A stretch of 64,000 nt of DNA from DATBAX01 sp963762965 (GCA_963762965.1 CAVXME010000001.1:2294001-2358000); one strand, 5' to 3'; shown: positions 45,870-55,031, counted from the stretch's first letter. Made by a program: numbers and translations. Notes: generated by a model from the letters alone, not told the origin.

Positions 45870-47036
45870 CTAAAGTGATGGCTCCACATCGCCCAGTCGT
45901 TCATGCAGGTAGCGTCGAATGTCGAGACTCAAATCCTCCATCGGCGCATAGTAACCGAACTCGTGGACGCGGCACTGCATCCCCAGTTGCACTCGTTCAC
46001 AGATCGCCCAATCCTGGCGGTTGATGAGGTCCCAGAATTCCACGGCGTCGCTGGAATCGAAATCAGCTTTGGCGATTTCGTCAGGGTGAAAGAGAAACTC
46101 GCAGATCACCCGCGTGCGTCCAGGCCCGAGCGGCCAAAGCAGAAACGCGGCCACGTGTTCCGGGGACAAGCTCAACAAGAAATTGGGATAGATGAGCTCA
46201 CCTTTGTGACGAGTCTTTTCTGCTTCATTCAGGGTCGGGAAGGGTGTGCGATTGGTGGTGCCACTGCGGGTAAAAGTAAATGCACCTTCCCGATGGTCGA
46301 TCCCATGCTCCCAATCGAGATGGGCACCCCCGCGCTCTTTGAAAGCAGGCACAACCTCGCAGAGTTCCGGATGCACGCCCGCACAGTGGTAGCACTCGTT
46401 GTAATTTTCCGCGATCACTTTCCAGTTTGCCGCGACATCGTAGGTGATGGAATGCGCGGTCCGCAATTCTGCCAGCGGATAGCGTTGGACACGCTCTGGC
46501 GCAGCGCTCAGCTGGCTAACCAAAGTTCGTTTCTCTTTAGCCGCAGCTTCAGGAGAAAGATTCAGAAAGAAGAATCCGCCCCAGGTTTCGAGTCTAACGG
46601 GATAGAGAGAAAAATTCTCTTTGCGCAGACCATCGGATTCTCGCAAGTGCGGAGCGCTCAGAAGGTGGCCATCGAGGGAGTAGGTCCAAAGATGATAGGG
46701 ACAACGAATGGTTCCGGCCGGAGTGACGCCGCCGGCGACGCCTGCGCCAGCTTTATCCGCAAGAGTTTCTTCCAGGCAAAGCCGCGCTCCCCGATGTCGG
46801 CAAACATTGTAGTGAGCTTTGAGTTCGCCTTCTTTGGTGCGGACGACCAGAACACTTTCGCCCAGCAAATCCAAAACCAGGAAGTCGCCCGGCTTGGGAA
46901 GCTGTTCTTCGCGGCCAGCACAAAGCCATTCGCGGAAAAAGATATGCTCTTTCTCCCGAACAAACACTTCTTCCGAAAGATAATAGGAGCTCGGAAGCGA
47001 CTTCTGCATGCCCGGCGAGTTGGATGGAGTACCCAT
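45870..47036 (-). CDS. Rieske non-haem iron oxygenase alpha subunit (GbcA-like)
   Basis: The 388-residue protein has the Rieske [2Fe-2S] ligands Cys79, His81 (VCRHRG) and Cys112, His115 (CPYHLW), and the mononuclear iron site region NWKVIAENYNECYHCAGVH with His217 and His222. The layout matches oxygenases that demethylate glycine betaine, choline or carnitine (GbcA type). It starts directly after the stop of the BHMT-like gene, forming the last gene of a four-gene operon (50860 to 45870). No reductase partner (GbcB type) is visible in the window. Substrate assignment is inferred from context. Confidence 0.88.
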   Translation of the reverse strand: MGTPSNSPGMQKSLPSSYYLSEEVFVREKEHIFFREWLCAGREEQLPKPGDFLVLDLLGESVLVVRTKEGELKAHYNVCRHRGARLCLEETLADKAGAGVAGGVTPAGTIRCPYHLWTYSLDGHLLSAPHLRESDGLRKENFSLYPVRLETWGGFFFLNLSPEAAAKEKRTLVSQLSAAPERVQRYPLAELRTAHSITYDVAANWKVIAENYNECYHCAGVHPELCEVVPAFKERGGAHLDWEHGIDHREGAFTFTRSGTTNRTPFPTLNEAEKTRHKGELIYPNFLLSLSPEHVAAFLLWPLGPGRTRVICEFLFHPDEIAKADFDSSDAVEFWDLINRQDWAICERVQLGMQCRVHEFGYYAPMEDLSLDIRRYLHERLGDVEPSL

Positions 47037-48038
47037 CTACTTGACGCTGGGAATGTTCATCTGATCGTGGCCGTAGTACTCATACGCGGACATCGGTTTT
47101 TCGCCACCCTTTTTCCAGACTCGTTTATCCTCGGACAACTTGCCGAGTGCGCGCGCCATCTCGCGAACGTGAATCGCCACCGAACCGCAGCAGGAGCCAA
47201 TGTAGTTGATACCAATCTCACGCGCCCGAAGTGCATAGTCGCCCATTTCTTTGCGGGTAAGCTGAAGCGGATCCAGTCCCAGCGGGAATTCCGGAAGGCT
47301 GGTGAAATCAGGTTTTTCCTTCGGCGTCCGATAGCCGACCGGCTGACAAGCAAGGTAACCGTCAACGGCTTTTCGCATCTGTTCCATCGGCCCCAGCATA
47401 TGCTGCGGCGGACGCAAGCAATTCATGCCGACAATGTCAGCCCCGGCATCGAGCAAGTTTTTTGCCGAATCAGCAGCGGACTTCCCATCTGCTGTTTCGT
47501 CTGTGTTCTCAAAGCAGATGGTGACCATCACCGGCAATCCGGTTTTCTTACCCCGTTCGACCGCCAGCAAAGCTTCTCCAAGAAAAGAGAATGTTTCTCC
47601 GATGATGAAATCCACGCCCTCGTCGACTTGCACCGCAAGCTGCTCATCGAATGTCTTGCGGACTTTATCGGCCGCCGCAGCGCTGTCCGGCTCGTACATC
47701 CAGGTCAGGCTCAGATTCCCCGCGACCAGGCACTTGTCTCCAGCGACGTCACGAGCAATTCGCACCGCCGCGCGATTCAGGTCTTCCAGTTTATTTTCCA
47801 GACCGACTGTGGCAAGCTTGTCGCGGCTGGCGTAGAACGTCAGCGCCTGCAACACATCTGCGCCAGCTTCGCGGAACTCAACATGCAATTCGCGCAACGC
47901 ATCGGGATGCAGCAGAGCCACCTCTGGAGTGAACGGACCCGCGCGCACCCATCCGCGCTTTTCCAGTTCCAGCAAATAGCCGCCATCCCCGAGGACTGGC
48001 CCTTCTTTTAGGCGTTCGAGAATTCCTTTTTTTGCCAT
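47037..48038 (-). CDS. Betaine-homocysteine S-methyltransferase-like (homocysteine S-methyltransferase family)
   Basis: The 333-residue protein opens with LGDGGYLLELEKRGW and has the zinc ligands Cys207 (GMNC) and Cys283-Cys284 (GSCCG), the exact pattern of the homocysteine methyltransferase fold. The motif ALTFYAS and the length fit BHMT rather than the larger MetH. BHMT moves a methyl from glycine betaine to homocysteine, giving dimethylglycine and methionine. It lies within an operon with a Rieske oxygenase and two FAD oxidoreductases, which supports a role in betaine or other N-methyl catabolism. Confidence 0.87.
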   Translation of the reverse strand: MAKKGILERLKEGPVLGDGGYLLELEKRGWVRAGPFTPEVALLHPDALRELHVEFREAGADVLQALTFYASRDKLATVGLENKLEDLNRAAVRIARDVAGDKCLVAGNLSLTWMYEPDSAAAADKVRKTFDEQLAVQVDEGVDFIIGETFSFLGEALLAVERGKKTGLPVMVTICFENTDETADGKSAADSAKNLLDAGADIVGMNCLRPPQHMLGPMEQMRKAVDGYLACQPVGYRTPKEKPDFTSLPEFPLGLDPLQLTRKEMGDYALRAREIGINYIGSCCGSVAIHVREMARALGKLSEDKRVWKKGGEKPMSAYEYYGHDQMNIPSVK

Positions 48039-48059
48039 ACGTTCTCCTAATCGCTAACC

Positions 48060-49238
48060 CTAATCGTCTTGATACTCAAATCCCGCTTTGATGGGATTGC
48101 CTTCCTTGAACCGGCTGGGGCGAAACGATGTGATGTCCACCGACTTGGCCTGACCATCCAGCAACAACTCCGACATCACGATCCCAATCGCCGGTGAGAT
48201 CTTGAATCCCATCCCGGAAAATCCTGCACAAACATAGAGGCCTTTGATGCCCGGAATTTCTCCCAGCAGCGGACGCGCATCCGGCGTCATGTCATAAATC
48301 CCAGTCACGCCGCGCATCACCTCGGCATTTTCGACTTTCGGAATTCGGTGGCTGGTGCGTTCGATGATTTCTTCCAGCGAATCATCCGAAGGCCGCTGCG
48401 GAAAATTGTCCGGATTCACCTTACGGCTTCCGTAAAAATCACCGATCAGAAACTTGTCATGCCCGTCGCTGCGAAAGTAAGTTGCATTCACCGAATCGAT
48501 GCAGGCGCACCCGCCGCCTTTCATCCCCGGTGCATTCTTCAAAATGGCGACCTGATGATATTCCGATTCAATCGGTAAAGTGTGCCCCACTTTTTCAAAC
48601 AGCGGGTTGCTCCATGGTCCAAGCGCCGAGACTACAATCGGCGAGGAGATTTCACCTTGATCGGTAACCACTCCCTGGGCCTTTCCACACGCCACGACCA
48701 GGGAAGTCGCTTCAGTCTTAGGCAAATACGTAACGCCCATATCGCGTGCCCGAGTAAGAAAATCGTTGGCGACGCCCGCGCCATCACTGTAACCGGAATC
48801 CGGCTCATAGGCCGCGATTTCGACTTCGTCGACATTCCAATCCGGCTCCAATTCTCTTAACTCTTGCCGATCGATCAGACGAACGTTCACTCCGAGCTTT
48901 TCCTGCATCTCCACATTCGATTTCAGTCGCTCGCTTTCCGAAGGATGCACAATGCGCACAAATCCCGTCTTGTGGAAGTCGCCCGGTTCGTCTACAACTT
49001 CCCGCCAATGCTGAAACATCTTCAGGCTGATCAACGCCATCTGCACTTCCGGCGCATAGCTGTAGTGCATGCGTACCAGCGCCGACGATCTCCCGCTGCC
49101 GCCGCGGCCAACGTGGTCTCTCTCGATGACCACGATGTTTCCAGCTTTCCGCTTGGCCAACTGAAACGCGATCGACGCGCCCATAACCCCCGCGCCCAGA
49201 ATCACGATATCGGCAGTCTTCGCAAACGAGGCGCTCAT
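48060..49238 (-). CDS. FAD-dependent oxidoreductase (DAO/sarcosine-dimethylglycine oxidase-like)
   Basis: ATG 49238 is chosen because of an AAGGAGG ribosome binding site 8 nt upstream; it overlaps the stop of the upstream gene (ATGA). The 392-residue protein has an N-terminal FAD loop (DIVILGAGVMGASIAFQLA), then the DAO-fold marker GRGGSGRSSALVR, and a C-terminal GLYVCAGFSGMGFKISPAIG motif. These are typical of the beta subunit of sarcosine oxidase and related amine oxidases. In context it may oxidise dimethylglycine or sarcosine produced by demethylation of betaine. Confidence 0.86.
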   Translation of the reverse strand: MSASFAKTADIVILGAGVMGASIAFQLAKRKAGNIVVIERDHVGRGGSGRSSALVRMHYSYAPEVQMALISLKMFQHWREVVDEPGDFHKTGFVRIVHPSESERLKSNVEMQEKLGVNVRLIDRQELRELEPDWNVDEVEIAAYEPDSGYSDGAGVANDFLTRARDMGVTYLPKTEATSLVVACGKAQGVVTDQGEISSPIVVSALGPWSNPLFEKVGHTLPIESEYHQVAILKNAPGMKGGGCACIDSVNATYFRSDGHDKFLIGDFYGSRKVNPDNFPQRPSDDSLEEIIERTSHRIPKVENAEVMRGVTGIYDMTPDARPLLGEIPGIKGLYVCAGFSGMGFKISPAIGIVMSELLLDGQAKSVDITSFRPSRFKEGNPIKAGFEYQDD

Positions 49239-50860
49239 GCGGCAGCCTCCTTGAATCTCCCCTTTTTCCAATCGCGCAACACCTGATGCGCCGCGTTGTG
49301 GCCGGGCGCTCCGGTAACTCCACCGCCGGGATGCGCGCCCGCTCCGCAGAGATACAAGCCGTCAATCGGCGTGCGGTACTGCGACCATCCCGAAACCGGA
49401 CGCATAAAGAAGAGTTGTTCCAACCGCAGATCGCCGTGGAAGATGTTGCCTTCCGTCAATCCGTAAGTACGTTCAAGATCAAGCGGCGTCAATACCTGCC
49501 GCGCCAGAATCGCATTCGGCACATTGGGCGCGTACTCGGCTATTTTCTTTACCACGCGATCGCCGAGCAGTTCGCGTTTCTCGTCCCACGTACCCTGGCG
49601 CAAATGGTAAGGCACATACTGCACAAAGCAAGTCAGAATGTGCTTTCCCACGGGCGCGAGCGAAGCATCCGCGTTCGAGGAGACGACGCAATCCACCCAA
49701 AGCTCCTCCGGAATTTCTCCGAACTTCGCAATGTCATAGCACCGTTCCGCGAACTCGAGCGAAGGCACCAACGTATAGAACGTACGCTCCAGCTTTGTCG
49801 CCGTAGGCGATGTCCCAGTAAAGCGCGGCTCTTCGGCCAACACCATATTTACTTTGGCGCACGGGCCATCCATCTTGATGCCGCGAATTGCATGCAGAAA
49901 ATCTTCAGGCAATTCGCCAGCCGGCAGCATTCCTAAGAATGTCCGCTTGGGATCAGCATTCGAGAGCACCATGCGCGAGCGAATCTCAGTTCCGTCTTCC
50001 AACACTACTCCGCGCGCCCGGCCATTCTTTACATCAATCTGCGTGACAGACGCCGATGTACGAATCTCCACGCCAAGTTTTTGTCCTGCGGCAGCCAGCG
50101 CCTGTGTAATGGCACCCATCCCGCCCATCACATGTCCGAAGAATCCCTGCAATTCATGTTCACCACCGCTCAACAAATGAAACAGCAAACCGATCGCCGT
50201 GCCCGGCTGATACGGACCGCCATGCTTGCCATAAACATTGTTGGCCAGAAACATGGTCTTCATTTTTTCCGATTCATAGTTGTGATCGAGAAATTCGCCC
50301 AGGCTCCCCGTCAGGAAAGCTACGAGTTGGGAAATCTCGTCACTCGAAATTCCCCGAAACCGCTTGCCCAGACGAAGCAAATCACTCCATCCACCTAGAC
50401 TCCCGGTGTCTATTTCCGGCGGCGGCTCCAGAAAGAAAGGCTGCAAATAACGTGCCAGCTTTTTCAACTGATCGTCCACGCGCACAAACTGCTCGGAGTC
50501 TCTTGCAGAGATCTTGCTGAACTCTTTCTTTGCTTTTTCGCGGTCCGCCCACCACGGCACCACATGCCCGTCGGGGAAGGGAACCTGGATCGCAGGATCG
50601 CAAGGCACCATTCGCAATCCATGATCGGCAAGATGCAAATCCTGAATCACTTCTGGCCGCAACATGCTCGCAATGTACGACGTCGTCGAAACCCGGCAAC
50701 CCGGCGCGATTTCTTCAGTCACGCAACAACCACCCACAATTTCCCGACGTTCGAGGACCAGAGTGGACAGTCCAGCGCGCGCAAGATACGCCGCCGCAGT
50801 CAAGCCGTTGTGGCCTCCGCCGACTACAATCGCGTCGTAAATCTTTTGCGTATTAGGCAT
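49235..50860 (-). CDS. Phytoene-desaturase-like FAD oxidoreductase (CrtI/PYROXD2 family)
   Basis: The 541-residue protein has an N-terminal FAD loop (AIVVGGGHNGLTAAAYLARAG), LERREIVGGCC, and a C-terminal motif LYLCGAGAHPGGGVTGAPGHNAA, all of the CrtI/PYROXD2 superfamily. There are no carotenoid genes nearby, so phytoene is an unlikely substrate. It is the first gene of the four-gene operon and lies opposite a TetR gene; a TetR-type operator is 13 bp upstream of the start. Its role with the Rieske and BHMT-like genes is inferred, not known. Confidence 0.86.
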   Translation of the reverse strand: MPNTQKIYDAIVVGGGHNGLTAAAYLARAGLSTLVLERREIVGGCCVTEEIAPGCRVSTTSYIASMLRPEVIQDLHLADHGLRMVPCDPAIQVPFPDGHVVPWWADREKAKKEFSKISARDSEQFVRVDDQLKKLARYLQPFFLEPPPEIDTGSLGGWSDLLRLGKRFRGISSDEISQLVAFLTGSLGEFLDHNYESEKMKTMFLANNVYGKHGGPYQPGTAIGLLFHLLSGGEHELQGFFGHVMGGMGAITQALAAAGQKLGVEIRTSASVTQIDVKNGRARGVVLEDGTEIRSRMVLSNADPKRTFLGMLPAGELPEDFLHAIRGIKMDGPCAKVNMVLAEEPRFTGTSPTATKLERTFYTLVPSLEFAERCYDIAKFGEIPEELWVDCVVSSNADASLAPVGKHILTCFVQYVPYHLRQGTWDEKRELLGDRVVKKIAEYAPNVPNAILARQVLTPLDLERTYGLTEGNIFHGDLRLEQLFFMRPVSGWSQYRTPIDGLYLCGAGAHPGGGVTGAPGHNAAHQVLRDWKKGRFKEAAA

Positions 50861-50872
50861 GGATTATTTCAA

Positions 50873-50885
50873 TGACCAGTGGTCA
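50873..50885. promoter_or_regulatory. TetR-type operator O1 (TGAC-N5-GTCA)
   Basis: TGACCAGTGGTCA is a perfect palindrome with a single central base, 13 bp before the start of the oxidoreductase operon. It shares TGAC-N5-GTCA with O2. Confidence 0.65.
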
Positions 50886-50937
50886 CGAAATCCTTGAGCA
50901 GGCAACATAACTTACCGCATAAGACCGAAAAATAGAA

Positions 50938-50966
50938 TTGAAATTCTAATAAATCTTAGGTAGAGT
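50938..50966 (+). promoter_or_regulatory. Sigma-70 promoter of the tetR gene
   Basis: TTGAAA (50938-50943) is followed after 17 bp by TAGAGT (50961-50966). The expected transcript start falls inside operator O2. Confidence 0.55.
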
Positions 50967-50970
50967 TTCC

Positions 50971-50983
50971 TGACTTGAGGTCA
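50971..50983. promoter_or_regulatory. TetR-type operator O2 (TGAC-N5-GTCA)
   Basis: TGACTTGAGGTCA has 4-bp perfect inverted arms (5 with flanking C and G), identical in layout to O1, and covers the predicted transcript start and the GAGG ribosome binding site of tetR. Confidence 0.62.
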
Positions 50984-50987
50984 GCAT

Positions 50988-51677
50988 ATGAGTGGAATCG
51001 GCAGCAGTCTCGTCTCTCCCCCGCGTTATCGTCGCATGCCGCCCCGGCCCCGTTCGGAAGGCAAAAGGACCAAAATCGTGGACGCCGCCATGCGCCACTT
51101 CGCCGAGCAGGGCTATCACGCCGCGCGCGTGGGTGACATTGCCGCTGCCCTCGGCATCGCCAAGGGATCGATCTTCCAGCATTTTGGCAGCAAGGACGGC
51201 CTCTTTTTCGAGGTCTATAAAAAAGCCGTCCGTTCCTTCCCGCGCTATCTCGACGCCCCGGCTGATGTGCGTGACAAGGGCTTCTTCGAGGTCCTGCGCT
51301 ATTGGCTGGTCAGCACCGAGCATCTGCTGCACGAGGATTGGATCCCATATCGCGTGTCGTTGCTCGGTAACTACGGCACCGATCTAACACTAAAACGTGA
51401 GATTAACCGCTTCCTGCTCGCGGAAGATCCCTACGGCACGGTGACATTTGTCCGCTACGGCCTGCAGCGCAGTGAACTCCGCCGCGACATGGACCAGGAG
51501 ATGATCGTTTCCATTCTCGATTGGACGATGGAGCGTTTTCAGGACGCGCTCCTCACCGAGGAGCTGGATCCGGGCCTGTTCCGCCGCCAGGGCGAATCCC
51601 TGGAAAAAAAGGAAGCCCGCATCGCGCAGTTCCTGGATGTGCTGCGCCGAGCCATCGGAGCCGAACGCCGGAATTGA
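50988..51677 (+). CDS. TetR/AcrR family transcriptional regulator
   Basis: The 229-residue protein starts at ATG 50988 (GAGG ribosome binding site inside operator O2). The N-terminal DNA-binding domain is clear (about 26-72: KIVDAAMRHFAEQGYHAARVGDIAA, GSIFQHFGSKDGLF). The C-terminal ligand domain is TetR-like but not assigned to a subfamily. It probably represses both its own promoter and the divergent oxidoreductase operon through O1 and O2, with an N-methyl compound or an intermediate as inducer; that part is inference. It is followed after 29 bp by a second Rieske gene. Confidence 0.9.
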   Translation: MSGIGSSLVSPPRYRRMPPRPRSEGKRTKIVDAAMRHFAEQGYHAARVGDIAAALGIAKGSIFQHFGSKDGLFFEVYKKAVRSFPRYLDAPADVRDKGFFEVLRYWLVSTEHLLHEDWIPYRVSLLGNYGTDLTLKREINRFLLAEDPYGTVTFVRYGLQRSELRRDMDQEMIVSILDWTMERFQDALLTEELDPGLFRRQGESLEKKEARIAQFLDVLRRAIGAERRN

Positions 51678-51706
51678 TCTCGATAAATTAAAAAAGACAT
51701 TAGGCC

Positions 51707-52843
51707 ATGCTCATGCCAACTTCAGTGCAGGAAATTCTCGCCAGCTACAACGACCACGCTCCGCTTGCGGAAGCATCGACTATCCCAGCGCCGTGGTATG
51801 TGGATTCGCGCATAGCAGAACTGGAATCCAAAACTGTCTTCAGCAAGACCTGGCAAATGATCGGACGCGCCGATCAGGTCGAGAAGCCGGGCCAATTCGT
51901 TACCGCGACGGTTGCTGGCGAGCCAATCGTTGCCGTGCGTGGCAACGATGGTGTGCTTCGGGGCTTCTACAACGTGTGCCGTCACCACGCTGCAGCGGTC
52001 GTGACCGAACCCTGCGGACAAGCCTCCATCCTGCATTGTCCCTATCACGGCTGGAACTACGGTCTCGACGGCTCGTCTGAAAGGCATGCCCGAATTCGAC
52101 GGCGTAAAAGGTTTCGAGCGCCAGCAAAACGGCCTGGTGCCGGTCAAAGCTGACATCTGGGAAAAATTCGTTTTCGTAAACCTCGATCCGCATGCGGCGC
52201 CTTGCACGATTTTCTCGGCGGACTGGTAAAGCGAGTCGCGCCGCTCGGCGTCAGCAGGCTCCACTATTTCGATTCGCGCACTTACGACATTCACTGCAAC
52301 TGGAAAGTTTTCGTCGACAATTATCTCGACGGCGGCTATCACGTCCCTCATCTACATAAAGGTTTAAGCTCGGTGCTGGATTACAAGCAGTACACCATCG
52401 AGAACGAAGACCGTTTCTGTTTGCAGTCGAGCCCGATGGTCTCTTCGGAGGAAGACGCGGCCACCGGCGCTACGCGCAAAGGCGATCGTGCCTGGTACTT
52501 CTGGCAATATCCCAATCTGATGATCAATTGCTACGAAGGCTATATGGACACCAATCTCGTGCTGCCCATCGACACCGACCATTGCCGCGTCATCTTCGAT
52601 TTCTATTTCGGCGATGTGAGCGAAACAGCCCGGGACTACAACCAGCAAAGTGTTGCGGTAGGCGCACGCGTACAGGATGAAGATCTGGACATCTGCGAAG
52701 CGGTGCAGCGCGGGCTGAAGTCCCGTGCCTATGGAGCAGGCAGGCTGTCGGTGAGGCGGGAAGCCGGCGAACATCTTTTCCATCGGCTGTTGGCCGCCGA
52801 TCTGAAAGCCGGAGTGCAAAGCCCTGCCGTAGCTGCCGACTAG
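51707..52843 (+). pseudogene. Second Rieske oxygenase alpha subunit, broken by two compensating frameshifts
   Basis: The gene starts in frame with Rieske ligands Cys91, His93 (VCRHHA) and Cys111, His114 (CPYHGW). At about 52073 one extra T shifts the frame: expected GRLKGMPEFDG is seen only in the next frame. At about 52201 one base is missing, returning to the original frame (LHDFLGGLVKRVAP), which continues through the mononuclear iron motif DNYLDGGYHVPHLHKG. As written, translation stops at 52153. Full length would be about 379 residues. Because all domains are otherwise intact, sequencing error is as likely as decay. Function would match the oxygenase at 45870. Confidence 0.8.
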
Positions 52844-52851
52844 CGAATGCC

Positions 52852-52919
52852 TTTGGGTGGAGCAGCGCTTAAGCGCTGCGTTAAAGCGAAGATTGATAAC
52901 GCGCTTTAGCGCCCGAGGT
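52852..52919. repeat. Two-hairpin dispersed repeat, copy 2
   Basis: A GCAGCGCTTAAGCGCTGC hairpin, a spacer and a GCGCTTTAGCGC hairpin ending CGAGGT. It is nearly identical in both hairpins to the copy at 62651-62720. Confidence 0.75.
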
Positions 52920-52945
52920 GAATCAGACTAAACAAGGATCCAACT

Positions 52946-54226
52946 GTGAAGAAATCTCTCTCATACCTGCTGGGGCTTACTCTCGCCTGTAGCATCGCCG
53001 CCGCCCAAGTCACCGCCATCAAAGCTGGACGCCTCATCGATCCCGACTCCGCCACCGTCCTTACCGATCAAGTCATCCTAATTCGGGGCAACAAAATTGA
53101 ATCCGTTGGCAAGAACCTGGCAATTCCCACAGATGCAAAGATCATCGACCTCTCCAAGATGACCGTTCTCCCCGGCCTGATCGATTGCCACACTCACCTT
53201 GCCGACGGCAAAGAAGAGAACGGTGATCCGCTTTCTTATTTCAAGAAGACTTCGGCGCAAGTGGCTTACGAATCCATACCCAACGCGCGCAACATGCTGC
53301 TTTCCGGATTCACCACCGTGCGCGATGTCGGCGTCTATCGCGCTCTCAACGACGTCGCCCTGCGAGACGCCATAGCCCACGGATTGGTCGACGGCCCGCG
53401 CATGTTCGTAGCCGGTGCTTACGTCACCATTACCGGAGGCGCCGGAGCTCTGACCGGCCTTGCCCCGGATATTGGACTTCCGTGGGATCTGCATTACGGA
53501 CAAGCCGACAGCCCGTGGGAAGTTCGCCAAGTGATCCGCAAGTTAGCGCAGAATGGCGTGGATCACATTAAAATCCTGTCCAGCGGCGCGGTCCTCGAGC
53601 ATGGCAGCAATCCCAACTCCCAGGAATTCACGCTGGAAGAATTGCAGGCCGCGGTCGACGAAGCCAGCCATTTTGGTCTGCGTGTCGAAGCCCACGCCCA
53701 TTCGACCATGGGAATCAAAAACGCGATCCGCGCCGGAGTCGCTTCGGTCGAACACGCCAGCATGATCGATGACGAAGGCATCGCGCTCGCCAAAGCTCGC
53801 GGCACTTATCTCGACATGGACATCTACGACGAGGAATGCATTGAGCAAGAAGGAAGGGAAGGACAAATTCCCGCCGATTTTCTCAAGAACGATGCCGAGC
53901 TGGGACAAATCCAGCGTGACAACTTCCGCAAAGCCGTGAAGGCAGGAGTGAAAATGTCCTTCGGCACCGACGCCGGCGTCTGCGCCTACGGCACCAGCGG
54001 CAAGCAGTTCGCTTTCATGGTCAAGTACGGCATGACGCCGATGCAAGCCATCCAGGCCGCCACCAGTTCCGCCGCCGATTTGTTGGGACACTCTGACATC
54101 GTCGGTTCCATCGAGCCCGGCAAGTTCGCCGACGTAATCGCAGTATCGGGCGATCCGCTACAAGATGTAAGCCTGCTGGAAAATGTCAGCTTCGTCATGA
54201 AAGACGGAAAAATCTACAAACAGTAA
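52946..54226 (+). CDS. Exported amidohydrolase family protein
   Basis: GTG 52946, behind an AAGGA-like ribosome binding site, starts a 426-residue protein with a signal peptide (about 1-20). It has the amidohydrolase metal motifs: HxH (His82, His84 in DCHTHL), a probable bridging Lys in HIKIL, EAHAH and SVEHAS histidines, and the Asp of FGTDAG. The layout matches the imidazolonepropionase-like and Xaa-Pro dipeptidase-like amidohydrolases often secreted by Acidobacteriota. The substrate, probably a peptide or cyclic amide, is unknown. It is flanked by two copies of a dispersed repeat. Confidence 0.85.
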   Translation: MKKSLSYLLGLTLACSIAAAQVTAIKAGRLIDPDSATVLTDQVILIRGNKIESVGKNLAIPTDAKIIDLSKMTVLPGLIDCHTHLADGKEENGDPLSYFKKTSAQVAYESIPNARNMLLSGFTTVRDVGVYRALNDVALRDAIAHGLVDGPRMFVAGAYVTITGGAGALTGLAPDIGLPWDLHYGQADSPWEVRQVIRKLAQNGVDHIKILSSGAVLEHGSNPNSQEFTLEELQAAVDEASHFGLRVEAHAHSTMGIKNAIRAGVASVEHASMIDDEGIALAKARGTYLDMDIYDEECIEQEGREGQIPADFLKNDAELGQIQRDNFRKAVKAGVKMSFGTDAGVCAYGTSGKQFAFMVKYGMTPMQAIQAATSSAADLLGHSDIVGSIEPGKFADVIAVSGDPLQDVSLLENVSFVMKDGKIYKQ

Positions 54227-54232
54227 TGTTTC

Positions 54233-54299
54233 GGGAAGGGCACGACTTCCAGTCGTGCCGTTATGCGGTTAACGATGTACGCGCTTCAGCGCCTGAGGC
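54233..54299. repeat. Two-hairpin dispersed repeat, copy 3
   Basis: GGGAAGGGCACGACTTCCAG begins a GGCACGACT / AGTCGTGCC hairpin, and GCGCTTCAGCGC near the 3' end forms the second. It resembles the copy at 45304-45369. Confidence 0.72.
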
Positions 54300-54305
54300 G
54301 ACATC

Positions 54306-55031
54306 CTATTTCCCCGATCGCATCTTCCACATAATCTGCCGCAACACCCCAAGCCAAACCTGCACATCTCGTGCGGGCATCTTGAGTCGCTTCACCAACC
54401 GCCGTACTTTCTCATCAGTGGAGGCCGCCGGATTCACATACCCGCTTGTCTTCAACGCCCCAATCAGCGAAGCAGTAAATCGCTCCACTTCTCCCGACAC
54501 CGCCAACTCTTCTTTCTCCGATGATCCCGCCGCCTAAGCGTCCCGCGCCAATTCATACATGCAGATGGCCACCGCCTGCCCCAGGTTCATCGAACGATGG
54601 TCTTCCCGCGTCGGAATACGCATCAGCCAATCGCAATGGCTGAAGTCTTTGTTCGACAGGCCCACTTTTTCGGAACCAAACAGAATCGCGACTTTGCCAG
54701 TCGTCAGCTGCTTGCGAATTACAGGCGCCGCCTGCTCCAACCGTTTGACGGGATGATTCAAATCGCGCACCCCGACAGCCGTGGTCCCCACCACCAGCTT
54801 GCAGTCGGCCACGGCCTCAGCCACGGTTTTATACTCTTCAGCATTCGCAAGCACCGCCGAAGCTCCTACTGCAGATCGAGCCTCGCGAAATGCCGCATCG
54901 AATGGATTCACCACCCGCAGGCGGAGAAATCCAAAATTGCTCATAGCACGCGCGGCGGCACCAATATTAAGAGGATTGCGCGAGGACACCAGCACCACGC
55001 GCAGCTGATCGAATTCGGCGGGAACGGACAA
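54306..55031 (-). pseudogene. trmJ: TrmJ-type tRNA 2'-O-methyltransferase with premature TAG
   Basis: The frame from ATG 55031 encodes a SPOUT methyltransferase of the TrmH/TrmJ family (VLVSSRNPLNIGAAARAM, ILFGSEKVGLSN, IPTREDHRSMNLGQAVAICMYELARDA). It stops at TAG 54536-54534 after 165 residues. The same frame continues without any other stop for 75 codons to 54306 and encodes the helical C-terminal tail seen in TrmJ homologues (EVERFTASLIGALKTSGYV, STDEKVRRLVKRL). Full length would be 241 residues, the usual size. The catalytic knot is complete before the stop, so a shortened protein may work. This may be a point mutation or a base-call error. Confidence 0.8.

Noticed and set aside
45903..48011. 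Plus-strand open frame (702 codons) across the Rieske and BHMT-like genes
   Set aside because: It spans two well-supported genes on the other strand and has no coherent domain.
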